Shown here one piece after another: positions 36,803 to 46,920 of a stretch of 64,000 nt of DNA. This DNA is from Polyangiaceae bacterium. GTDB lineage: Bacteria; Myxococcota_A; Polyangia; Polyangiales; Polyangiaceae. The stretch spans positions 62,001 to 126,000 of the forward strand of contig JAHBVY010000005.1 in assembly GCA_019637265.1 (NCBI GenBank), written 5' to 3'. The notes below the pieces were generated by a model, which did no database searches, was not told the origin of the DNA, and saw only the letters and a list, made by a program, of their open reading frames with translations. The first letter of the stretch is position 1. The number at the start of each line of letters is the position of its first letter. Position numbers and translations under genes: made by a program.

Positions 36803-37860
36803 GCGTCCGAGTGGAGTCCATCACCAAGCGCTTCGGCGCCGACGCGGGGCGCGTCACGGGGGTGAGCGGCGTCTCCTTCGAGGCGCCGAGCCACGCCATC
36901 ACCTCCCTCGTCGGGCCCTCGGGCTCGGGGAAGTCCACGCTGCTGCGCCTGGTCGCAGGGCTCGAGCAGCCCGACCAGGGCCGCGTGCTCGTGGAGGGGG
37001 AGGACCTCACGCGCGTGCCGGTGCAGGCGCGCCGCCTCGGCTTCGTGTTCCAGAACTACGCGCTGTTCCGCCACATGAGCGTGTTCGACAACATCGCCTT
37101 CGGGCTCAGCGTGCGCGGCGCGAGTCGCAAGGAGCAAGCAGCGCGGGTGAGCGAGCTGCTCGAGTTGGTACAGCTTGCTGACTATGCCAAGCGCCTGCCA
37201 GATCAGCTCTCCGGCGGGCAACGGCAGCGGGTGGCGCTGGCCCGCGCCTTGGCGCCGCGGCCGCGGGTGCTCTTGCTCGACGAGCCCTTTGGTGCGCTCG
37301 ACACTCAAGTGCGCGTGGAGCTGCGCGAGTGGCTCCATCGCCTGCACGAGCAGACGCAGGTCACCACCCTGCTCGTCACCCACGATCAGGAGGAGGCGCT
37401 CGAGCTCTCACAGCACGTGGTGCTGCTGCGCGAGGGTCAGGTGGAGCAAGCGGGGACCCCGACAGAGCTCTACGAGTCGCCGCGCAGCGCCTTCGTGGCC
37501 TCCTTCTTGGGCGGTGCTCAGATCTTGAAGGGTCAGGTGAGCGAGGGGCAGCTCCAGTTGCCCGGTCAGGAGCTGAGCGCCGACGTGGATCACGCCGATG
37601 GCGCGGTGGAGGCATTCGTCAGGCCCCATGACGTACGCCTGGTGCGCGCCGATGAGCCGGGCGGCGCGCCGGCGCGGGTGGAGCGGCTGATCCGCGTGGG
37701 CGGCTTCGTGAAGCTCACGGTGCGCCTCGACAGCGGGGAGGTGCTCCAAGTGCAGATGTCGCGCACAGCCCAGCTCGATCTCGGCGTGGAGGCGGGGGAC
37801 CCGGTTCGGGTGGACCTCGGCGGCATCCGCGTCATCGCCCGCCGCGGTTACTCGATTTGA
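36799..37860 (+). CDS. cysA: sulfate/thiosulfate ABC transporter ATPase CysA
   Basis: ATPase subunit of 353 residues. Walker A is GPSGSGKST, the Q loop FVFQNYALF, the signature LSGGQRQRVALARAL and Walker B VLLLDEPFGALD, followed by the switch His in VTHDQEEALEL. A TOBE-type C-terminal domain (about 240-350) contains the FVRPHDVRLV strand of the sulfate subfamily. The ATG at 36799 overlaps the cysW stop. The TRAP-type and sulfate binding proteins elsewhere are separate. Confidence 0.95.
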   Translation: MSVRVESITKRFGADAGRVTGVSGVSFEAPSHAITSLVGPSGSGKSTLLRLVAGLEQPDQGRVLVEGEDLTRVPVQARRLGFVFQNYALFRHMSVFDNIAFGLSVRGASRKEQAARVSELLELVQLADYAKRLPDQLSGGQRQRVALARALAPRPRVLLLDEPFGALDTQVRVELREWLHRLHEQTQVTTLLVTHDQEEALELSQHVVLLREGQVEQAGTPTELYESPRSAFVASFLGGAQILKGQVSEGQLQLPGQELSADVDHADGAVEAFVRPHDVRLVRADEPGGAPARVERLIRVGGFVKLTVRLDSGEVLQVQMSRTAQLDLGVEAGDPVRVDLGGIRVIARRGYSI

Positions 37861-38193
37861 AGCGCAACGCGACGGTGAGCTGACGCCACCTCGCCGCATG
37901 CCGCGAGACGCCTCTAGTCAGATTAACTGACCCAAGCGCAGCCGCATGAGCGCCGCGCCTCTAGTCAGATTAACTGACGCAAGCGCAGCCGCAGTTTTTG
38001 GGGGTTCACTCCCTCCTGATGCGCCATGAACGTCTCTGAACGCGTCGTTCATGCGTCGGGGCGCACTGCGGCCACGGTCCTCGACCTTACTGGAGGATCC
38101 GTGCGGTCTTGGAGAGCACCTCAATGCTGAGCAAGGGCTGAAGAGCCGGTTGGACGGCACCGCACCGAGCGTCCGCAGGAACGCACGCGGCCG
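37861..38193. other. convergent region between cysA and the sulfate-binding protein gene
   Basis: The 333 bases hold two tandem copies of a 36-base unit (37911-37993), a TTTTTGGGGGTT sequence at 37995-38006, and TTGGACGGCACCGC at 38150-38163, the variant tail of the G5 motif. No gene is supported and no clear intrinsic terminator was found for either side. Confidence 0.55.
37911..37993. repeat. tandem repeat containing the dyad GTCAG-ATTAA-CTGAC
   Basis: Two 36-base units start at 37911 and 37958 (period 47) and differ at one base. Each contains GTCAG and CTGAC around ATTAA, a small palindrome suitable as a protein-binding site. The units lie 50-130 bases after the cysA stop. Confidence 0.75.
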
Positions 38194-39249
38194 CTACCGC
38201 TTCTTCTGCGTGTAGATCTGGTCGAAGGCGGCGCCATCGGCGAAGTGAGCGTCGTGCACGGCTTGCCAGCCGCCGAGCTCTTCGACGGCGAACAGCTCGA
38301 GCTTGGCGAAGCGCGCGGCTGACTCGGCTAGCGCCGCTTCGTCGCTCGGGCGGTAGTAGTGCTTGGCGGCGATGCGCTGCGCCGCCGGGGTGTACAGGAA
38401 CTCGAGGTAAGCGCGCGCCACCGCCTCCGTGCCGTGCTTCGCCGCGTACTTCTCCACCACCGCCACCGGCGGCTCCGCGAGGATGCTCCGCGGCGGCACC
38501 ACCAGCTCCACCTTGCCCTTGCCGAGCTTGTCCACCGCGAGCAGCCCCTCGTTCTCCCAGGTGATCAGCACGTCGCCGATGCCGCGCTCGACGAAGGTGG
38601 TGGTGGAGCCGCGCGCGCCGGAGTCCAGCACCGGCACGTTCTTGTACAGGCGCGCCATGAAGTCGCGCGCGTGCGCTTCATCGCCCGGCTTCTGGCGCTG
38701 CGCGTAGCCGTAGGCCGCGAGGTAGTTGAGGCGGGCCCCCCCGGAGGTCTTGGGGTTGGGCGTGATGACCTCCACCCCGTCACGCACGAGGTCGCCATAA
38801 TCTTTGATCTGCTTCGGGTTCCCCGCGCGCACCAAGAACACGATGGTGGAGCTATACGGCGCGCTCCGGTGCGGCAGCTTGGCCTGCCAGTCCTTCGGTA
38901 GCAGGGAGGCGCGCTCGTGCAGGATGTCGATGTCGTGCGCCAGGGCGAAGGTGACCACGTCCGCCTCCAAGCCCTCCAGCACCGCGCGCGTCTGCTTGCC
39001 GGCGCCGCCGTGCGACTGCTTGATGCTCACCGACTGGCCCGTCTGCTGCTTCCAATGCTCGATGAACAGCGGGTTGATCTCACCGTACAGCTCGCGCGTG
39101 GGGTCGTAGCTCACATTGAGGAGCGTCAGCTCCTTGGACGACTTACCGCAGGCGCCGAGCAGCGGCGTGAGCAGCACGAGCAGCGCGGCGAGCGCCGGCA
39201 CGGCGGTGACCAGGGCCTTGAGTGAGCCGGCCTGACGGGGGTGATTCAT
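38194..39249 (-). CDS. sbp: sulfate-binding lipoprotein (Sbp/CysP family)
   Basis: Periplasm-facing sulfate or thiosulfate receptor, 351 residues. The signal core [16 protein letters not shown] ends in lipobox LGAC, so it is lipid-anchored. Family motifs are [45 protein letters not shown] and [17 protein letters not shown]. It is transcribed toward cysTWA rather than in front of them, with its own AT-rich upstream region. It is almost certainly the receptor for the adjacent transporter. Sbp and CysP cannot be separated by eye. Confidence 0.93.
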   Translation of the reverse strand: MNHPRQAGSLKALVTAVPALAALLVLLTPLLGACGKSSKELTLLNVSYDPTRELYGEINPLFIEHWKQQTGQSVSIKQSHGGAGKQTRAVLEGLEADVVTFALAHDIDILHERASLLPKDWQAKLPHRSAPYSSTIVFLVRAGNPKQIKDYGDLVRDGVEVITPNPKTSGGARLNYLAAYGYAQRQKPGDEAHARDFMARLYKNVPVLDSGARGSTTTFVERGIGDVLITWENEGLLAVDKLGKGKVELVVPPRSILAEPPVAVVEKYAAKHGTEAVARAYLEFLYTPAAQRIAAKHYYRPSDEAALAESAARFAKLELFAVEELGGWQAVHDAHFADGAAFDQIYTQKKR

Positions 39250-39557
39250 GAAGCTCCGCGGCGCCGAGGCGCTTACTACATCAATTGAGTGAAGAATTCA
39301 GGCTACCATCATCCTTACAAAACGGCCATGAATTCATCATTAATACTATTTTAGTAAAGAACTGAACAACGACGCGCTAGGGCACGCCAACCACGACGCG
39401 CCAAGACTCACGACGTGCCACGGCACGCAGCGCGCTAGCTCATGACGCGCTGGACCACGCACCACGGCACGCAGCGCGCCAACCACGACGCGCCAGGGCT
39501 CACGACGCACGAGCTCACGACGCGCCCGCGCTCGAGCAGCGCCCACCGCACGGCGCG
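39250..39557. other. sbp upstream region (AT-rich) and repeats after the beta-helix gene
   Basis: The half nearest sbp (39275-39360) is very AT-rich and includes CATGAATTCATCATTAATAC, likely its promoter and control region. The other half (39365-39556) is made of CACGACGCGCC-type repeats. A unit starting CAACCACGACGCGCCA occurs at 39388 and 39479, and ACGGCACGCAGCGCG occurs at 39420 and 39467. No gene is supported. Confidence 0.6.
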
Positions 39558-40805
<1,248 letters not shown>

Positions 40806-40918
40806 GAGCGACACTATACCTCGTTCGAGCGGCGGCAGCGGTGCGCTCGCCCCCACGCCGCCACGTCATGGTGATCGGCGCCGAGACGCGGCCAGCGGCT
40901 TCGGCTATCCTTCGGGGC

Positions 40919-42616
40919 ATGCGGCGGACGCGGTGGGTGCTCGGGGCTTCGGTGTGCGCGCTGCTCGTCGCCTGCGGGAGCAGCGGAGGGGGTAGCGGCG
41001 GCAGCGGCGCGAGCGGGGGTAACGGCAACGGCGCCCAGGGCGGCAGCGGCGGCAACGGTGCGAGCGGCGGAAGCGGCGCGAGCGGCGGCAACGGGGGCTC
41101 GATCGAGCCGCCGGCACCTGCCTGCGATCCGGGCCCGAGCCCCACCGTCGGCCAAGCCCCGCGCCTGATCGCGGAGCTCGGCGATCGATGGCACGAGAGC
41201 TGGCTCGCGTCGCCGGCCGTCGCCGACTTGGATGGCGACGGCGTGCCGGAGATCCTCGCGGCGCGTCACGGGTTGCTGCTCGGCTGGCACCTCGACGGTG
41301 AGGTGGTGTTTCGGCAGCCAGTGGAGGGGCGCTGCTGGGCCTCCCCGGTGGTGGCGGATTTACGCCCGGATTTGCCGGGGCTCGAGGTAGCGCAGGCCTC
41401 CGCCGACAAAATCTACGCGTTCGCCGCGGACGGCAGCCCGCTGCCCGGCTTCCCGTATACTTTCCGTGGGGAATTAAGGAGCCTCGCGGCGGGCGACATC
41501 GACGGCGACGGCGCGCTGGAGCTGGTGAGCGTGACCACGCGGAACCTGCAGGAGAACGGCCAGCGTGACATCCTCATCGCGCTGAACGGCGACGGCACGG
41601 TGGTGAGCGGCTTCCCCCCCAACACCACCGGCGCCTCCGGCTGCGACGACGCCTGCTACGTGTACAACGGCTACGATCAGAACGTCGCCATCGGCGACGT
41701 GAACGGCGACGGGGTGAGCGACGTCTTCGCCACGCAGGACAACGCCTACAACTCACTCCACGACGGCACCGGGCGCGCCTTCGACGCCGCGCCAGGCTTC
41801 CGTAACCGCACCAAGTTCCTCGGCGTGCGTGGCCTGCACGACTTCGCCGAGGCGCAGCAAGGCTACGCCAACGACGAGGCCACCGCGCTGCAGGCGCACC
41901 ACACCAACACCGCGCCCGCCATCGCCGATCTGGACGGCGATGGGATCCATGAGCTGGTGTTCCTCGCTTCGGTGCAGAACGCGGCTCAAGATCGCCGCGA
42001 GCTCGGCGTGGCGCTGTGGGCGCTGCGTCATGATGGCACACGGCCGCCCGGCTGGGGGACGCCGCTCCACTTCAGCGACTACCTGAGCGGCCTGTGGGAT
42101 TATGGGGAGACCAACATCGTGGCCATCACCAACCAGGTAACGGTAGCGAACATCGACCCGGACCGGCCCGGCCCGGAGCTCATCTTCGCGGGCTTCGATG
42201 GACGCATCCACGCGGTGAGCGCCGCCCAAGAGCTGCTCTTCAGCTTCCGCTACACCTCGGATGACGACGTCGCGACCGGCGGCGTGGTGGTGGCAGATTT
42301 GACGCAAGACGGCGTACCAGAGCTAGTGTTCACCACCTACTCCACCCGGGAGGGCGCTGGCGCGCTGTTCATCTTGGACGCCGGCGGCAACCTCCAGCAC
42401 CAGGTGAGCCTGCCTGGTCGCGGCGCCATGCCGGTGCCCACCATCGCCGACACCAACGGCGACGGCACCTTGGAGATCGTGGTCAGCCTGAAAGACGGCA
42501 TCGACCGCGGCGCCCAGGTGCTGGTGTATGAGGTGCCCGGCTCCGCAACGAACTGCCTGCTCTGGCCCACCGGGCGCGGTAACCTACGTCGAGACGGGTA
42601 CGTCCCCAGCCTATGA
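40919..42616 (+). CDS. FG-GAP/VCBS beta-propeller lipoprotein
   Basis: A 565-residue lipoprotein: signal WVLGASVCALLVAC with Cys near 19, GSGASGGNG linker (to about 60), then an integrin-like propeller. Repeats with the calcium-type motif D-x-D-G-D-G are frequent: VADLDGDGVPEILAA, AAGDIDGDGALELVSV, AIGDVNGDGVSDVFAT, AIADLDGDGIHELVFL, ADTNGDGTLEIVVSL. It is a surface protein likely to bind ligands or other proteins. The stop overlaps the next gene by four bases, implying coupled expression with the WHy lipoprotein. Confidence 0.88.
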   Translation: MRRTRWVLGASVCALLVACGSSGGGSGGSGASGGNGNGAQGGSGGNGASGGSGASGGNGGSIEPPAPACDPGPSPTVGQAPRLIAELGDRWHESWLASPAVADLDGDGVPEILAARHGLLLGWHLDGEVVFRQPVEGRCWASPVVADLRPDLPGLEVAQASADKIYAFAADGSPLPGFPYTFRGELRSLAAGDIDGDGALELVSVTTRNLQENGQRDILIALNGDGTVVSGFPPNTTGASGCDDACYVYNGYDQNVAIGDVNGDGVSDVFATQDNAYNSLHDGTGRAFDAAPGFRNRTKFLGVRGLHDFAEAQQGYANDEATALQAHHTNTAPAIADLDGDGIHELVFLASVQNAAQDRRELGVALWALRHDGTRPPGWGTPLHFSDYLSGLWDYGETNIVAITNQVTVANIDPDRPGPELIFAGFDGRIHAVSAAQELLFSFRYTSDDDVATGGVVVADLTQDGVPELVFTTYSTREGAGALFILDAGGNLQHQVSLPGRGAMPVPTIADTNGDGTLEIVVSLKDGIDRGAQVLVYEVPGSATNCLLWPTGRGNLRRDGYVPSL

Positions 42617-43116
42617 AGCCCCTCAAACGTCGCCAATTCCTCGTCGGTGCCAGCAGCGCGCTGCTGCTCCCCGCGTGCGTCTCCAAGCCGCAGATGCAGC
42701 TGCATCACGCGGAGATCCGCTCCGCCAACCCCCTGGGGATTGGCATGGAGGTGTTCTTCAGCGTGCGCAACGACAACAGCTTCGACGTGCAGGTGCGGAA
42801 CGTGCGGGCGCAGACGGTGCTGCAAGGCCGCTACAGCTTGCCCGCGCTCGACTACAGCCCGAACCTTTGGCTGCCTTCTGACCGCACCATCATGGTGAGC
42901 GCGCCCACCACCATCCCTTGGCCGCTGGTGCCGCCGCTGCTCGGGGAGACCATCACCAAGCCGAGCATCAGCTACCGCGTGAAGGGCAGCGCGGACGTCA
43001 CCGCCACGAGCTCGCTCAAGATCAAGAGCGACAACTACCCGGTGGATGAAGAGGGCTCCATCCCCCGCATCGCGGTGCTGCAGCTGGCGCAGTCGATGTT
43101 CCCCGGCATCCGCTGA
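42613..43116 (+). CDS. LEA14/WHy-domain lipoprotein
   Basis: A 167-residue protein beginning KPLKRRQFLVGASSALLLPAC. The twin Arg and Phe suggest a Tat-like signal joined to a lipobox Cys at 22. The mature part resembles a water-stress/hypersensitive-response (LEA14-like) beta sandwich: IRSANPLGIGMEVFFSVRND, then NPLW-type strands and PSISYRVKGSADV. Such domains occur in lipoproteins of unclear function. The ATGA overlap with the propeller gene makes a two-gene operon. Confidence 0.75.
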   Translation: MKPLKRRQFLVGASSALLLPACVSKPQMQLHHAEIRSANPLGIGMEVFFSVRNDNSFDVQVRNVRAQTVLQGRYSLPALDYSPNLWLPSDRTIMVSAPTTIPWPLVPPLLGETITKPSISYRVKGSADVTATSSLKIKSDNYPVDEEGSIPRIAVLQLAQSMFPGIR

Positions 43117-43195
43117 GCCGCTCGCGCGCGCAGCGCATCACAGACGCACGGTGTGCTCAGCGTTGGGGGATGCACTCCCTCTTGGCGTGTGCTCG

Positions 43196-43220
43196 TTTTT
43201 TGGGGGTTGGACGGCACCGC
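43196..43220 (+). repeat. dispersed G5 motif with GGACGGCACCGC tail
   Basis: Six T, five G, then TTGGACGGCACCGC. The same tail occurs at 44465 (other strand), 55654 and, without the G5, at 38150. It lies between convergent genes. Confidence 0.7.
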
Positions 43221-43246
43221 ACCCGAGCGCGCTCCAAGCTCGTCAA

Positions 43247-43343
43247 GGCACCTGACAGCACCCTGTCAGTGCACCTGACGGCGCCCATCGAGGCGCCTCA
43301 CAGCGCGCCGTCAGGGCACCTCACAGCACCAGCCAGGCGCCCA
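43247..43343. repeat. four ~23-bp repeats ending in the dolichol-kinase-like gene's own stop codon
   Basis: Units built on GGCACCTGACAGCACC start with CCTSAC at 43251, 43274, 43296 and 43319 (periods 23, 22, 23). The fourth contains the stop codon and last codons of the minus-strand gene. The earlier units are degenerate copies lying beyond the stop. Confidence 0.75.
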
Positions 43344-44334
43344 GCGCGGCGCACAGCGGCACCGTCAGGTTGTCGTCCAGGCGCTTCGAGAACAGCTCCG
43401 CGAGGCCGCCCAGCACCGCGGCCCCGAGCGCGATGCCGAGGCGCTCCGTGCCCACGGCGACCCCCGGGTAGAACAGCGCGAGCGTGAGCCACGCGGCGGC
43501 CGCGCCCACCACCACGAAGGTGAGCGAGCCCTCGAGCGACCGCCCATGCACCAGCCGCACGCGCCCGAAGCGGCGCCCCACCAGGGCCGCGAGTGGATCC
43601 GCGAAGCCGAGCACCGCCACCGCCACCGCGGCCACGTGCGGCTCGAAGCTGAAGGCCAAGATCACCAGCGCGAGCGAGTACCAGCTGGCGCTGTTGATGT
43701 GATGCGCCTCGTGAGGGTGCGCCACGCGACTGAACGCGCCCATCAGCACGCGGTTCGCCTCCGGGCTGAAGCGCCGCAGGGTCTCCATCACCAGCGCGCT
43801 CAGGAAGAAGACCGACGCGAGCACGCGCACCCAGCCGGGCAGCAGCACCACGAAGGCCAGCGCGAGCAGCGCCGATCCCACATGGAAAACGGAGCGCGAG
43901 ATGTTGGTGGGGCGCAGGCTGGGGACATGCACCGCGTGGGAGCTCAGGGCCTGCGCCAGCGCCTCGTAGGCGGGGTGGAGGCGAGCGCGGAGCTCCCGCC
44001 AGCTGGAGCGGCTCAGCTCACGCGCGGAGAACTCACGCAGCGCCAGGGCGAGCTCGGCGAGGCGACGCCGCAGCTCGCCTTCGTCCAGCACCGGGGCGAA
44101 GGCCACGCCCGCGGCGAGGCCGCCCGCCGCCTGTGAGGAGAGCGCCAGCTCGGCCCCGCCCTGGTCGTCAGAGCTGCGTTCTGCCACGACCTCCAGCTCT
44201 TGGCTCAGCCGCGCGAGGTTCGCGCGCACACGCTCCGCCATGCTGCGGCGGAAGCGAGCGGGGTCGAGCTCACGGAGCGTCTCGTAGAGCTCCAAGACAT
44301 GGGGGGCTGCCGTACTCGCGAGGGCTGCGCTCAT
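43321..44334 (-). CDS. dolichol/phytol kinase-like membrane protein
   Basis: A 337-residue protein with two parts. The first 145 residues are soluble and helical (ELYETLRELDPARFRRSMAE and later acidic helices) and unrecognised. The second is a polytopic domain of about seven helices with the signature of the SEC59/VTE5 group: GFADPLAALVGRRFGR followed by GRSLEGSLTFVVVG, preceded by FHVGSALLALAF and HINSASWYSLAL. These enzymes phosphorylate polyprenols with CTP. The bacterial substrate is unknown. Phosphatidate cytidylyltransferase is a more distant alternative. Confidence 0.8.
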   Translation of the reverse strand: MSAALASTAAPHVLELYETLRELDPARFRRSMAERVRANLARLSQELEVVAERSSDDQGGAELALSSQAAGGLAAGVAFAPVLDEGELRRRLAELALALREFSARELSRSSWRELRARLHPAYEALAQALSSHAVHVPSLRPTNISRSVFHVGSALLALAFVVLLPGWVRVLASVFFLSALVMETLRRFSPEANRVLMGAFSRVAHPHEAHHINSASWYSLALVILAFSFEPHVAAVAVAVLGFADPLAALVGRRFGRVRLVHGRSLEGSLTFVVVGAAAAWLTLALFYPGVAVGTERLGIALGAAVLGGLAELFSKRLDDNLTVPLCAALGAWLVL

Positions 44335-44620
44335 ATCGGGGGCAGTTTTAGTGACTTCGTCGAGCGGCTTCTGTCACGGTTTGGTCATGACGCGGCGCCG
44401 CGACCTCAGCGCGCAGGCGCATCCCAGCGACATCACAAGGGTGCTCGCGGCGCCTGACGAGCGCGGTGCCGTCCAACCCCCAAAACCCCAGCACCCACCG
44501 TGGTGAGCACCGCGCGGCGCCGTCGCCGACACCGCGCAGTGACCTCTGCCCTTCACCCGTATCGGAACGCGACACGCCCAGTCGACTCGAGCCGAACGAG
44601 CCGCTTGGCTGCAGCGCGGA
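44335..44620. other. intergenic region with a reversed G5 motif copy
   Basis: This region lies between the kinase-like gene and the zinc-ribbon gene. At 44465-44489 a minus-strand copy of the G5 motif with the GGACGGCACC tail is present. No gene is supported. Confidence 0.5.
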
Positions 44621-45010
44621 TCAGATGAACAGGAACGTGGCCGCCAGGATGCCGAAGGTGACCAGCAAGATGATGCCGCCAATGACGACGGAGAAGATCA
44701 CCGCCGTCTTCATCGAGCGCGCCACCGCCTGGTTCACCTGCTGGTACTGCGCTTGATAGAAATTCCCCATGTTCTGCAGGCCCGCGCCGTACTGGTGGCC
44801 AATCTGCGGGGTCTGGCCGGGGGTGAGGCCCGGGTACTGCGCGCCGATTTGATTGGAGAGCACCTGGTTGACCAGCACTGCGTGCTCCGCCGCGCGCGCG
44901 TGGTGGGGCAACACCTGCCCGCAGAACGGGCAGTTCGGGCGCGTCATGTCATTCAGCGAGAGCGTGCCCCCGCAGTGCTGACAGTTCATGACCGTGCCGG
45001 GCGTGCTCAT
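44621..45010 (-). CDS. small zinc-ribbon membrane protein
   Basis: A 129-residue protein with an N-terminal zinc ribbon (CQHCGG and CPFCGQ), a Pro/Gln/Tyr-rich middle with QxxQYxxxNQ character, and one C-terminal helix (AVIFSVVIGGIILLVTFGIL) ending at the terminus. It should sit in the membrane with the ribbon in the cytoplasm. It starts three bases after the stop of the preceding gene, so the two are probably a functional pair. The family is not recognised. Confidence 0.75.
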   Translation of the reverse strand: MSTPGTVMNCQHCGGTLSLNDMTRPNCPFCGQVLPHHARAAEHAVLVNQVLSNQIGAQYPGLTPGQTPQIGHQYGAGLQNMGNFYQAQYQQVNQAVARSMKTAVIFSVVIGGIILLVTFGILAATFLFI

Positions 45011-45013
45011 CGG

Positions 45014-45847
45014 CTAGCCCTTCACCACGGCGTTGGCTGGCACCCACTGCTGCGCGCCGTTGCCCTCGAAGCTCACCAGGTACTGATCGGGCGCCGCCTG
45101 CATCACCTGCGCGGGGTAACGGTTCCCGTCAGACCACATGACGAACACCCGCGAGCCGGCCACGATCCCTCCCGTGAGGAAGGACGCCGCCTGACCCAAG
45201 CCGAACCCGAGCGGGTTCTGCATGATGGCCGCGTTGGCCGCCTGCTGTTGGAGCATCGCCGGTGAGTTCATCGCGGCGGCGATCGGATCTTGATTCGCGG
45301 CGGCGATCGCCTGCGCCTGAGACGGCCCCTGCTGCGCCGCCGCGCTCTGGTCCATCGTCTTCGTGAGGTGCCGCGGCTGCAGGGCGCCGGAGCGAAGCTG
45401 CGCCTCCTCCTGCTCGATACGCCCCGAGTGCCCCGCGTACTGCATCATGTTGGCGGACATCTGGTTCGTCCAGTAACCCGCCGCCTGCGTCCACTCGTTC
45501 ATCGTGATGTTCGCGGCCACCATCGCGGCCTCGAAGCCATACGCCTTGATCAGCGCGCTGCCGTGGACGAAGTCCTCGTAGCTGATGCGCACCGCGCCGC
45601 CCTGCTTCTTCGCCAGCGCCGCCTGGTAGAGCGGCATGAAGGCGGTGGCCACGCGCCCCATCAAGGACATGTCCTGCATCCGCGCGGTCCAGCCCGTCTT
45701 CGCGGCGTCCCAGTCAGCCTGACTGACTCCCTCGGCCTGCAGCACGGCGGCGGTGGCGGCCTTGTCCTGATCCTTGCCGTCGAGCGCGGCGCCGATCTCG
45801 GCGTAGCGCTCCAGCGAGATTCCATTGATGGGTGCGAACGGATCCAT
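45014..45847 (-). CDS. conserved protein with C-terminal Tudor/Agenet-like domain (DUF6620-like)
   Basis: A 277-residue soluble protein. Residues 1-130 are helical and start MDPFAPINGISLERYAEIGA, with VSQADWDAAKTGWTARMQD and MPLYQAAL, a pattern I associate with DUF6620 proteins (from memory, not checked). A Gln/Ala-rich middle follows. The last 50 residues (SRVFVMWSDGNRYPAQVMQA, then YLVSFEGNGAQQWVP) resemble a small Tudor/Agenet barrel. ATG 45847 is chosen because it starts the conserved block; the longer frame adds a weak leader. It pairs with the zinc-ribbon gene three bases downstream. The function is unknown. Confidence 0.72.
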   Translation of the reverse strand: MDPFAPINGISLERYAEIGAALDGKDQDKAATAAVLQAEGVSQADWDAAKTGWTARMQDMSLMGRVATAFMPLYQAALAKKQGGAVRISYEDFVHGSALIKAYGFEAAMVAANITMNEWTQAAGYWTNQMSANMMQYAGHSGRIEQEEAQLRSGALQPRHLTKTMDQSAAAQQGPSQAQAIAAANQDPIAAAMNSPAMLQQQAANAAIMQNPLGFGLGQAASFLTGGIVAGSRVFVMWSDGNRYPAQVMQAAPDQYLVSFEGNGAQQWVPANAVVKG

Positions 45848-46092
45848 ACTCAGCTTCCTCCAAGGGGAAGGAGGCACCAACTCTGGTGAGCTGTAAAGCA
45901 GAAAGCCCCGCGCGATTCGCGCCGAGCGTTGACATACGCCGCGCGGCCCCTATCTGGTGCTCCACCCGACGAAGGAGCGCGGCGCCAACGCGCGCCCAAT
46001 CGACTCGCGACGCGCTGTCGACTCGCAGCGCCCTGCCGGCGCTGTGCGGCGCGGCGGCGTACGCCATCCGCCAAAACCCCACGATCCCCCCG

Positions 46093-46920
46093 ATGAACTT
46101 TCAGGACCTCACCCGACCCACGCTCACCGAAGACCGCGACCGGGCCGCGCCCGAGCCAGGCGATCGACGCGCGTGGTGCTTCGACTACGCCGTCCCCGAG
46201 GGCTTTCGCCAAGGGCGCGGCGCCTTCGGAGGCCTCGTGGTGGCGGCGCTGGCCCGCGCCGCCGAGCAGGTGGAGGCTGCTCCCGAGCGCCCGCTCAGGA
46301 GCGTGCAGAGCGCGCTGCTCGCGCCGGTGGCGGCGGGTCCCTCACGCATCGAGCTCTCGCCGCTGCGCATCGGCTCCGGGGTGTCGACGTACCTCGCGCT
46401 GCTGCGTCAGGAGGGTGAAGTCCGCGCCCAAGCGACGCTCGTCTACGGCCGACGCCGGGTGGAGGACGCAGGCTGGGCGCCCCAGCCGCCAGACATGGGT
46501 CGGCCAGCGGCGGAGGTCGAGGTGCTCAGCGTGGGTCCGCCGTTTGGGCCCGAGTTCGGGCAACACTTCGAGTTCCGTCCGACAGGACCACTGCCTTTCA
46601 GTCAGGGTCCGGCCGAGAGCGCGGGCTGGGTGGAGGCGCGCCCCGCGCTCGAGCGCCTGACCGCGCCGGACGTGCTCGCCCTGCTCGACACGTGGTGGCC
46701 CGCCGCGCTGGTGCGTGAGTCACGCCCACGCCCGATGGCCACCCTGGCCTACACCGCGCAGCTCCTGATGGATCCTGGAGCCGTGAGCCAAGGGCCGCTC
46801 TACTTTCGCGCCCGCGCCGACGTGCAGGTGGAGGGCTTCAGCGTGGAGCTGCGCGAGCTGTGGACCCCTCAGGGACAGCTCGTCGGGCTGAACCAGCAGA
46901 CCTTCGTCACCATCCGCTGA
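46093..46920 (+). CDS. acyl-CoA thioesterase, TesB-like double hotdog
   Basis: A 275-residue protein of the thioesterase superfamily. The N-terminal hotdog has FRQGRGAFGGLVVAALARAA and LRSVQSALLAPVAAG. The second half has LALLDTWWPAAL-type and MATLAYTAQLLM strands and ends FSVELRELWTPQGQLVGLNQ, the usual order of TesB-like enzymes. It should hydrolyse acyl-CoA; the chain length is not deducible. ATG 46093 fits the fold. The stop codon is the first codon of a 35-base tandem repeat. Confidence 0.82.
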   Translation: MNFQDLTRPTLTEDRDRAAPEPGDRRAWCFDYAVPEGFRQGRGAFGGLVVAALARAAEQVEAAPERPLRSVQSALLAPVAAGPSRIELSPLRIGSGVSTYLALLRQEGEVRAQATLVYGRRRVEDAGWAPQPPDMGRPAAEVEVLSVGPPFGPEFGQHFEFRPTGPLPFSQGPAESAGWVEARPALERLTAPDVLALLDTWWPAALVRESRPRPMATLAYTAQLLMDPGAVSQGPLYFRARADVQVEGFSVELRELWTPQGQLVGLNQQTFVTIR

